A DNA stretch of 64,000 nt from Campanula takesimana (taxonomy: Eukaryota; Streptophyta; Magnoliopsida; Asterales; Campanulaceae), in the NCBI GenBank assembly GCA_026119855.1, contig JAOWBW010000569.1:744001-808000 (forward strand), given 5' to 3'. The translations under genes were made by a program, and so were the position numbers. Below, in pieces: positions 53,844 through 63,034 of the stretch. Under the pieces are notes generated by a model, which worked only from the letters and a program-made list of their open reading frames with translations, was not told where the DNA came from and ran no database searches. Position 1 is the stretch's first letter. The number at the start of each line of letters is the position of its first letter.

Positions 53844-55161
53844 GTTGTATCAGAGCCCCATTGATGATCAATAATTCTAATATTATCATGATATAATTAT
53901 TTAATGCTATTATTTAATTGGTATGATCATGATAAGATAAATTTATGTGATGGAATTTTATATGAGATATAAAATATGCATGCTAGTTGAAGATGGGATT
54001 ATATGGTTGTAATATTAATTTGATTGATATATATAATCGCATGCTTAGATTATCATGTTATAATTGGATTATATTTTTTGATGATTTTGATCTAATTTGT
54101 ATGTGGGATAAATTGGTTATTGATTATATGAATTAGATGGGTTTAAATTCGTAATCTGTAAATTCGTGTTTCTATAATCTGATTATGTATAAACACGATG
54201 TTGGGATTGATCGAATTTCTGAAATCTGAGAAAATCTGGAAATCTGGGATCCTGCTGAAGGATCCGTACGGATGTTTGGAAGCTACCAAACTGATCCGTA
54301 CTAATGGTTTGGTAAATCCCAAATTTGATTCTATCTTCTGGTGTTCAGATTGTTCTGTAAATTATTTACAGAATTCGAATATGAAAACTGGAAACCGCTT
54401 TCAGACGGCCGGTTTTCGAAACCGTGTTTTCTGAAACAGTTTTCGGTCAAAGAATTCATAAAGGATGCAGAAATAAGATTTCTAAAGAGTTTAGAATTGC
54501 TATAATCTATGAGATTAAGAGACAATGAAAGGGTCTTGAAACAAGTGAATAATCTATACGGGAATATGGATGCCTTTCGGCTTAGTTTATAAAGAAGTTA
54601 CTTGGTTTCTTGGTCTTAGTACAGAAATGTGGATGCATTTTGGGTTAGTTTTGGACGTACGGTTTGTGTTCTCAATCTCAAGATGCTCTGCGAATACAGT
54701 TCCAGAATTCTGAAGAGTTCAGAGTTTCTGTGACCTGCTTAACAGAGCCATACGGATGAATCTGGAAGCTGCCAGAAATATCTGTATGGATGGTTTGGGA
54801 TGGTTTGGAAAATACTGATCTTGATCTATTTCAGACGGCAGGTTTTGGAAACCATGTTTCCTGAAATAGAGTCCAGTTCAGAAGTCTAGACAATTTCTGA
54901 GATCAGAATCTTAAAGGAGTTTAAGGTTGGCGTAATCTCAAAGTTTTTCAGACTTTAATCCTATAACTAGCGCAACTAAGTCACATAAAACTAATTCGGT
55001 GAATTGAATAACTTTTACGTGTTGTTGAACCTTCTTAAATTTTAAGTTTTATGCCATCCACGATTATAACACTTGTCAAATACTTTGATCGTTTCGATGT
55101 GGTTTATTCTCCAAAGCGAGGCACATCACTCTATCTCTGTGAAGCAAGATGAGACAAAGGT
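53844..55161 (+). mobile_element. Copia leader, element truncated
   Basis: Non-coding leader of the copia element; gag and pol are missing. Two blocks (54252-54310, 54740-54800) repeat the CCGTACGGATG...GGAAGC...CC motif found in its own LTR. It is cut off at 55162 by a Tekay-type LTR. Confidence 0.7.
53846..53857 (+). other. Copia primer-binding site
   Basis: TGTATCAGAGCC two bases after the LTR, one change from the initiator-Met complement. Confidence 0.85.
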
Positions 55162-56333
55162 TGTGACACGCCCCAAGTCCCGGGATCCCCTAATAGAACC
55201 TCGAACCTGGTGCGCGTAACTAACAAGGAACAGAAACTAACGGGAAACAGGAACAATACCTGTTAGAAACAAACTGACATGCTATATATACTCAAGAGTA
55301 AGGAGCTAAGATAGCTCACAACGAGTTCTAGACCAAGAAAATTAAAACCAAACATGGTTACATACAGCGGAAGACATGCCTAGCACATAATCTGGCATCA
55401 AGAGATGTCTAGAGACAACAAGTACTACACAAGTCTACCCCAACAAGCCTTGAGTTTAACAACTCATACAACATCGTCCTTACCAAAGTGTAAAAGGACA
55501 CTAGTCTCAAACAAGAACATCCTGCGGAGTACGATCCCAGCTATGTCGAGCCTCATTGCGTACTATCCCCTGCTTTCCTGGGGGGGAAACAAATAAAGGG
55601 TGAGATAAATCTCAGTAAGCTATTAACATGCAACTACATGACATGTTATCACGCAATTCCAGTAGATACTCAAGTAATCATATATCAAGTATCATCAAGT
55701 AACAAGTATAGGAGAGGCTAAGCCAACTCAACAAGTAATCAAGCTCAAGATATGATCAGGTAACAAGTAGTCAAGTAGTGTGAGAGGCTAGACCAACTCA
55801 CCAAGATGCACATAGGCCTATCACGTATCATTACCTGAATCCTTCCTTATTCCTCCCAAGAATACCATTGTTGTCGATGCTTGTATAGCTGAGGACAACC
55901 ACGATCAAGAACAAGAGACTGCTATGCAGTATATAAGAAGACCCGGTAACCAGTGTCATTCACAAGAACAAGATTCACGAGGTGTTCACGAGATTAGCAT
56001 TCACTTATATCAGGCGTATTGCTCCAATATAGGATGCTAAGCCCTTACTATGGCCGGTAGTAAGGAAAAACAGACCGAATGCATAGACCCACGATTATTA
56101 CTTATACCCCAGCCCTCGCAATAAGCGTGAACCTATACACCCATCTGAACCAAATAAGCCAGCTGGACTCACACGAGAATGCACAAGTAGATGTTTACTT
56201 GAACTACTAGAATAGAACTAAGTCCCATATTAGTGGACCAGTCTTTATGCACCATGTAATCATGTATCATGTGCTCACGAGAATATGCACCATGTAATCA
56301 TCTATCATGTGCTCACAAGAATATGCACCATGT
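55162..56333 (-). repeat. Tekay-type LTR fragment
   Basis: It starts TGTGACACGCCCCAAGTCCC. The section around 55570-55650 (GGGGGGGAAACAAATAAAGGG, GAGATAAATCTCA, CAACTACATGACATG) parallels 1130-1215 of the first Tekay element. It is broken by a copia LTR at 56334. Two ~60-bp repeats with CACCATGTAATCAT lie at 56250-56335. Confidence 0.75.
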
Positions 56334-57806
56334 TGTTGGGTTTCCAAGCAACATGCGCAGCGGAATTAAGCATTTAAAATTTAATAGAAACCCAAAGCCC
56401 ATAGATCCATTCATATGATTAAGTCAAATACAACAATATGAATACTAGAAAATCTAACCCTTGATGACTTTGAATTTGCAACCTTGAATTCGATAGAAGC
56501 TTGAAATCTTGATCACGAACAAAGCAAGAATCACGAACTTTGAAGATGATAATTTTCACCCTCTAGTGGTATCCACACGCGAACGAATATCAAGAACACT
56601 TGATCTTGGTTGCTAGACCAAATTATGAAACACGTTTTCATAATTAAATATGAACTATATGGAATTTCCTTTGTGTATAATTTTGTTCTTCAATCTAAGA
56701 TCTCTTAGAACAAAATAAAACTCTCTCAAACTCTTTTGAGACTCACACAAAACATTAGCCTTTAGTGCTGGCCGAATTTTACCTTTTATACACAAATATG
56801 ACCTTTTCCAAATAGGAAACTTGTGTCAAAATCCGTCCAAAATTCGATTCCTAATCAAATTAGGAAACCAGCCCCGACAGTCACTGTGCGGCCGCCCAAA
56901 CCGAGGCGTGCGGCCGCCTGGTTCCATGCACGGTCGCCCAGTTGTTCCGTGCGGTCGCCCAAGGCAGTCAGTAGGCCAGAAAATCCGATTTTCCAATATT
57001 TCCAATATAGTCCTTATTTAAGATTCATTCTATTGTGTGTGACCCTCTAGGATTATACTAAGTTGGCAATGGGTTCAAACATGAAACCATAAGATATGAT
57101 TAGGTTCTAGCAATCCGTCATACCTACCCAAATAGTATAACTAGATACAAGTTCGCATTCCTTTCAGAACATGTCATAATCCCTTTGTCCTCGATGTCAT
57201 TGAACACAAGTCATGGTCAACAAGTCAACTTGTTTTTGTTCAATACTTTCTCGATTCCGAATATGTTGATAATCCAAATGACATTGATCTAATCAATCCA
57301 TTTGAGTTTGGCCAAACATTTCATCAACATCATTCCTTCGAGGGGCCCAAGCTTGACATCTCTCCGAAGAGGGACAAATCCATTTGGCTTATTATTCTTC
57401 CCTACGTGAATCCAATCATGCCAATCATACCCTTTATAACTACCGTGTTAAGGCAGCGTTTGAATATGTCAAACATAATGTTCATCAAGTGGAAGACTAT
57501 AATAACTTCATGTCTAAGGATTCAAATGACATAACTAATATGAGATTTATATATGACATCGACCATGACATAAATCTCATACCGCGGGTCATGTCCAGTA
57601 CCTTGTTCCAAACAAGTACCCATAAATCTAACATGATCATCTCATGACCATTTAGCCTTTATACTAGTGCTTAACAAGCTCTAGGGACGGATATTATTAT
57701 AAGCAAACATGAGCCATAGTAATAATCTCATTATCTCTTTATCATCATGAATAAATGATAACTTATACAACGTTTAACAAACGTGCCTAGGGCACCAACA
57801 CCAACA
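56334..57806 (-). repeat. Copia 3' LTR, minus strand
   Basis: 1,473 bp, TG...CA bounded, starting TGTTGGTGTTGGTGCCCTAG at 57806 on the minus strand. A polypurine-like GGGCAAGTCGGAGATTG adjoins at 57807-57823, so this is the 3' LTR. It holds four GCGGCCGCCC / GCGGTCGCCC motifs (56886-56960) and, downstream on the minus strand, TATAAAAG near 56783-56790. Confidence 0.85.
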
Positions 57807-58065
57807 ATCTCCGACTTGCCCTAGGCCCAATTCCCTAGGTATCCAATACCCATGGACCTAACATGACCATCATGTTTAGCTTTGTGGAAGTCCCATTGTC
57901 TGGCGTGTCTGTAACGTTATCATTAGTAAGGTACTTTGCATATATATACGTCTTTCTTATCAACAATTTCTCGAACGATAAGAAAATTCCTAAGTATGTG
58001 TTTGGATTTAGGATGTGCCCTTGGTTCCTTTGCTTGATCAATAGCACGACTATTATCACTAATAA
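57807..58065 (-). pseudogene. Copia 3' interior remnant
   Basis: Polypurine tract plus ~240 bp of decayed interior, ending where a new Ty3-type LTR begins. No readable domain survives. Confidence 0.55.
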
Positions 58066-58834
58066 TGTAACGCCCATCCTTAATCTCGTTAAATATTTGA
58101 CTTGCTTGTTAAATTCTTGAATAGCATAATTATATGCTATTTTATTTAAGTTAATTATTTAATTACTTTAGAAAATTAAGGTGGTTAAATGTCAAAGTTG
58201 AAAGTTTAGGGGCCTTTTTATCAAAGTTAGAACTTGAAGGGCCAAAGGGCAATTTTTGAAACTTGAATGTATATAAAGTGTTGCTTCTTCTCAGAGAAGC
58301 ATTTTTCTCTCAAGTCTTCTCGTTGCTTCCTCTGTTCCATAGAAGGGAGTCCAGTTTTACCCTATTCTCGACTCCTCGAGCTTAATTATCCCTCCGTTCG
58401 TGATTCTGGTCCCGGAAAAATATTCGTGGCGTTGAATAGAGCGTTCCAGACCGATCAGAAATTAATTTGGGTCAACTTGATTTTTGACTAGGTAAGCTAT
58501 TAGCTTCCCCTTACTTGTAATAACATGTATATATGTTATTCCCGCTACTTGTTCTTGTTAAAATTGTGTTTTGAGCAATTTTTGTGATACTTGTAATTTT
58601 GGGACAAAGGGAGTAAACGTATACTGAAAACAAGAATGAATTAGACTTGCAAGTGTCTGGGAAAGTTAGGAAATTTATACTCCTATTCGTGAGACGGTAA
58701 AATAGTAACTTGATTTAAATATTATTAGAAAAATCGTACCATTATTTGTGGTACGGGGAAATGAATGGAAGTATCTCTAAATGGTTATATTAGTATAATA
58801 TAAAATTGTACTTATACTTTTGGGACGGTGAAAT
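58066..58834 (+). repeat. Ty3/gypsy LTR, part before the hAT
   Basis: It starts TGTAACGCCCATCC, a chromovirus-type LTR start, has a TATATAAA box at 58270-58277 and a plausible transcribed leader (CTTCTTCTCAGAGAAGC). It resumes at 63035 after the hAT insertion and runs off the window. Confidence 0.68.
58270..58277 (+). promoter_or_regulatory. LTR TATA box
   Basis: TATATAAA ~205 bp into the LTR, with a pyrimidine-rich putative start region ~30 bp further on. Confidence 0.6.
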
Positions 58835-58859
58835 TAGACGTGTCCAATTCCTACCCGGA

Positions 58860-59080
58860 ACGGGCTAACCGGCGGTTAACCGGCCGGTCAAAACCGGTCA
58901 AAACCGGCAAACCGGCTAACCGGCTAACCGTTTCGGATGTTAACCGGATGGGGCCGGTCCGGTTAAGGTTGGACATTACACAAACCGGTAAACCGGCGGT
59001 TATAACCGTCGGTTAAGTAACCGGTTGGACCGGCGGTTATAACCGGCGGTTAGACCGGCGGTTAACGGTTTAACCGGATT
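58860..59080. repeat. Left subterminal CCGGTT array
   Basis: Many copies of AACCGGCGGTTAACCGG-type palindromes. By analogy with Ac-like elements these may be transposase-binding sites. Confidence 0.75.
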
Positions 59081-59230
59081 TTCCAGAAATGCCAGTGTGG
59101 CCCCTCCCCAACGGCTAGTTGACCAGAAAGGTCCAAAACGGCTAGTTTGTCAGTTTTTGGCCGTTACTTTTCTGACCAAAAACGGCTATAATGCAAAAAA
59201 AAAAAAAAGTTTTTTTTTTTCCAGTTTTTT

Positions 59231-59239
59231 GATACTATA
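59231..59239 (+). promoter_or_regulatory. hAT transposase TATA box
   Basis: CTATAAATA followed by a CCTCCCTCCTCCC pyrimidine tract, ~550 bp before the transposase ATG. A second copy of this arrangement lies at 62330-62350. Confidence 0.7.
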
Positions 59240-59339
59240 AATATCCCCTCCCTCCTCCCAATCTTTTCCCACAATTCTACCCTACTACTTCTCTCCATAT
59301 TTCTCTCTCTACTCTTCAAAGACTCCAGTTAATTTTCAA

Positions 59340-59780
59340 ATTTCAGTTAGTTTCCAGTCAGTTATTTAACAAATTCCAGTTAGTTTCCAGATTCCTGTCA
59401 GTTATTTAACGAATTCCAGTCAGTTTTTTAACGGTTCCAGTTAGTTTATCAGTTTTCAGTTGGTTTTTTTCAGACTTCCAGTCAGTTTTTTAACGGTTCC
59501 AGTTAGTTTATCAGTTTTCAGTTATTTTTTTCAGATTTCCAGTCATTTTTTAACGGTTCCAGTTAGTTTTATCAGTTTTCAGTTAATTTTTTTCAGATTT
59601 CCAGTCAGTTTTCTAAGGTTCCAGTTAGTTTGTCAAATTGTCAGTTTTTAGTTAATTTTTTCCAGTTTTCCAGTCAGTTTTTAACGGTTCCAGTCAATTT
59701 TTTAACGGTTCCAGTCAGTTTTTTGACATTTTCCAGTTAAATTTCAAGATTTCAGTTAGTTTTCCAGATTTCAGTTCAAA
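59340..59780 (+). repeat. TTCCAGTCAGTTT minisatellite in the transposase leader
   Basis: About seven ~62-66-bp units built from TTCCAGTCAGTTTTTTAACG and CAGTTTTCAGTT. They lie between the promoter and the ATG. Related units recur at 62585-62700 near the right end. Confidence 0.88.
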
Positions 59781-59782
59781 AA

Positions 59783-62063
59783 ATGTCTTCATCTCGAAAT
59801 CTTGGCAAGTCTCATGTTGATTCTACCTCCCAAAACCAAGATTTTGATCAATTTTTTGAGGAACCCTTTGTTGAAAATCAAAATGAGCAAGGGACGGAAG
59901 AAAATGTTTTTGAAAGTCAAAGTGGTAGAGGCGGCCGAGGCCGAGGTCGAGGTGGTCGGAGTCGCGGACAAGGACAAGCACAACAACGTCAACCACGAGA
60001 ATCTAGATCCGACATTTTTGCCATCCATTTCCAAAAAATACAAATTGACCCCAATGACCATGTCCATTTCAAAGCGCAATGTAACTATTGTCCAAAATGG
60101 TACGGCTTTAAAAAGGGTGGAGGGTATGGGTCAATGAACGCGCATATGTCATCAAAACATCCCGAAAAACTTGGGATTGAGGGCGATCAATCTCAATTAC
60201 AATTCAATCCAATTGCTCAAGGTCAAGGCCAAGGTACGTCTTCGATATTGTTTAAATTTAATGATATCTTTTATAGGAAAGAGTTGGCCAAATTGTGTGT
60301 GTTAAAGGGCTTCCTTTAATTTTGCGGATGATGATTTTTTTCAAAATTTTATTAGACTTTCTTTAAATCCATCCGGTCATAAGTGCCACGGTCGACTCTA
60401 GTACGCGATATTAAAATGGTGGTGTCGGAATATAAATTAAAATTAATTGAGGATTTAGCAAAATTAAATCATAGAGTTTCAATTTGTGCCGATGGTTGGA
60501 GTGATCATTGGCTTAGAAATAGTTATTTGGGTGTTACATGCCATTGGATAGATAATTCATGGACTATCCAAAAAAGATTAATTGCATATGATAGTTTTGA
60601 ACCACCCCATTCCGCGGAAAATATTTGTAGAAAGTTGCACGGCGTTTTGGCAAAGTATGGTCTTATTCAAAAAATATTCACTATTTCATTCGACAACGCT
60701 AGTGCTAATACCGCTAGTATACCGGAGTTGAAGCTTATTTGTCAACCGTCACTTGGGGGTAAGTTTTTTCATATAAGATGTTTATGTCATATAATTAATT
60801 TATGTGTTAAAGACGGTTTGGATGCGTTGGATATATATGTTAAACCCATTAGAGATGCTCTCGTTTTTATTGCAAAAAAAAATAGAGTTACAAGAAAATG
60901 GATCAATTTTTTGAAAAGTAAGGGTTTAAATGAATTTTTTTTTCTATGGATGTTCCGACTAGGTGGAATTCCACCTATACAATGTTAAAGGATGGTTTTG
61001 AGTATAAAGAGCTTCTCATGGAATTTTTTCTTCATTTGGGTACGGACATCCCTTTATTTGCTTATCATTGGAACGCTTGCATTAATTTATGCCAATTATT
61101 AAAGATTTTCTTTACCGCTACCGAGGCTTTGTCGGGAGTTTATTATCCAACTTCTTTTTGGTACTTGAGCAATGTGGTGCAATTGTTCGAAGTTTTAACA
61201 TGCTAGCAAGTTGCGACGTTTTGGGCCCAAGCATTATTGAAATGAGGGCAAAGTGGCTAAAATATTTTGATACTATTCCGTCTCTATTTTTGGTTGCAAA
61301 ATTATTTGATCCCCGTGTTACATTGGACAACCTAGAGGCGATAGTAAAGTTTTATTATGAGAATTTATACCCAAATGGGGACGGAGTACATGAACGCCCG
61401 GCGATTATTGTTCAAAATACAAAACAAGATTTGGTGACTCTTTATAATGAGTATAATGCAAAGTATGGAAATCCTTCTCAACAACAACAAGAACCCTCAT
61501 ATACTAATCAAGATTTTGCTACACAAGAAGATGGTGGGCTTACTTTCAATCCATATGGATTTTTTGACGACTTGTTTTCCTCAAAACGTCCTAGAATGGC
61601 TTCTTCTTCTTCTTCTTCTTCTACCATTCCTTACGAGTTGGAATTATATTTCAACTCCAATTTTGATTATGTACAAAACACTTCAAATAATTCTAAATTT
61701 GACGTTTTGAGGTGGTGGGCACAAAGGCATGAAAGTTATCCCATACTCTCTTTAATTGCAAAAGAAGTATTAGCCGCTCCCGCTTCAACGGTGGCGGTCG
61801 AATCGGCATTTAGCGTGGGAGGAAATGTTTTGGATGCAAGACGTTCCCAACTAACGGTTGATAATTTGGAAAATCAACTCTTACTTGGTGATTGGATTAG
61901 AGCGGAAAGAGAGAGCAAGATATGCCTTATGAAGAGGATATACAAGATCCACGATATCAATACGACTTGGAAGGGTCTACGGGAAGTTCCGAAGGGGAAG
62001 GCAATTAGAAAGTTTTTTTATTTTTTTAATGTTTACAATAGTTTTATTTTAGTTTCATTGTAA
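59783..62063 (+). pseudogene. hAT transposase, multiple frameshifts
   Basis: The start is ATG 59783. The first frame (178 residues) has an acidic N terminus, a Gly/Arg-rich GRGGRGRGRGGRSRG run and a BED zinc finger (CNYC...HMSSKH). Two frame changes near 60310 and 60380 lead to the frame 60383-60988: CADGWSDHW with the first catalytic Asp and SFDNASAN with the second. A shift in a T run near 60940 leads to DVPTRWNSTY (60946-61206), and another near 61180-61210 to the last frame, LFDPR...VESAFSVGGN with the catalytic Glu. The C-terminal hAT dimerisation region (RWWAQRHESYPILSLIAKEVLAAPAS) precedes that Glu. All domains are present but the protein cannot be made as read. Confidence 0.93.
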
Positions 62064-62117
62064 TAGTTAAGTTGAGGTAAAGGTTCCATTATGTCCTCCC
62101 TTAATTATAAAAGGGCA

Positions 62118-62180
62118 AGGTTTGGTTGTCCCCCTCTTTGTAATTTAATTTTAATTAATAAAATTTAAGGGTACCGTCCC
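62118..62180 (+). terminator. hAT transposase 3' end: AATAAA and hairpin
   Basis: GGTTGTCCCCCTCTTTGTA, TTAATTAATAAAAT, then AAGGG-TACCGT-CCCTT. The order and loop closely parallel the LINE 3' end at 28268-28335. Confidence 0.65.
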
Positions 62181-62324
62181 TTTTTTTTAAAAATACACTA
62201 TATTTCTTGAGTATTTTTTGAAAAAAAGCTCAAAAAAATCTTTTGGGTTTCAATTTAAATGCTAACATATTTTTTAAGATTTTTGAAAAAAAATAATTAC
62301 ATTTTACAAGTTTATTACCATCAA

Positions 62325-62570
62325 TTTAACTATAAATACCCCCTCCCTCCTCACTATTTTTTCACACTACTACCTCACAAACCCTTTCTCTACAATATAA
62401 ATCTTTCTCTACAATCAAACATCCCCAAGTTTATTACTTTTTTCGTTAACTTTCTAACGAAATGGCTTCCAATTCAAACAATGAGAGGGTGGGACAATTT
62501 ACTATTATGGGGAGGCATTTTACAATCAAACATCCCCAAGTTTATTACTTTTTTCGTTAACTTTTTTCGT
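62325..62570 (+). pseudogene. Second hAT promoter and transposase start, truncated
   Basis: CTATAAATACCCCCTCCCTCC parallels the element's own promoter. After a short leader, an ATG at 62462 opens MASNSNNERVGQFTIMGRHF and then the frame ends. A 41-bp segment (TACAATCAAACATCCCC...) is directly repeated at 62412 and 62521. This looks like the 5' end of a related hAT joined into this one. Confidence 0.6.
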
Positions 62571-62729
62571 TATTTTCATATTTCCAGTCAGATTTTTAAC
62601 GATTCCAGTTACTTTCAGCCAGTTTATTCAAATTTTCCGTTAGTTTTTTGACATTTTCAGTTAAATTTCCAGATTTCAAGTAACTTTTTTTACATTTTCA
62701 GTTTTTTAAACAAAAAAAAAAAGGTTACA

Positions 62730-63010
62730 AATTAGGCGGTTTAACCGGGTTAACCGGTTAACCGGTTAACCGCCTAACCTTAACCGTTATATCCGGTTAG
62801 CCGGGCCGGTTCCGGTTGGTTCTATGTTACATTTTCAGTTTTTAAAAAAAAAAAAAAAAGGTTAAAAATTAGGCGGTTTAACCGGTTTAACCGGGTTAAC
62901 CGGTTAACCGGTTAACCGCCTAACCTTAACCGTTATATCCGGTTAGCCGGGCCGGTTCCGGTTGGTTCTGTGTTACATTTCTAACCGCCGGTTATAACCG
63001 GTTAACCGGC
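62730..63010. repeat. Right subterminal array, ~125-bp tandem duplication
   Basis: The block AGGCGGTTTAACCGG...GGTTCCGGTTGGTTCT occurs twice (62731-62822 and 62871-62967) with a poly-A spacer, then TIR-proximal AACCGGCGGTT repeats. Confidence 0.85.
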
Positions 63011-63034
63011 GGTTAACCGGATTGGACACGTCTA

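Larger units (their letters stand above)
58835..63034 (+). mobile_element. hAT transposon, 4.2 kb, transposase frameshifted
   Basis: The perfect 14-bp inverted ends TAGACGTGTCCAAT (58835 and, inverted, 63021-63034) are flanked by an exact 8-bp duplication, GGTGAAAT (58827-58834, 63035-63042). Dense AACCGG / CCGGTT arrays lie under both ends. Inside are a promoter, a minisatellite leader, a BED-finger transposase reading frame broken at four or more places, and a 3' part with a second promoter-like copy. It has the size and layout of an autonomous element. Confidence 0.95.

Noticed and set aside
60383..60988. A separate gene starting with GTG at 60383
   Set aside because: It is the middle of the hAT transposase; upstream residues continue in other frames, and plant genes do not normally start with GTG.
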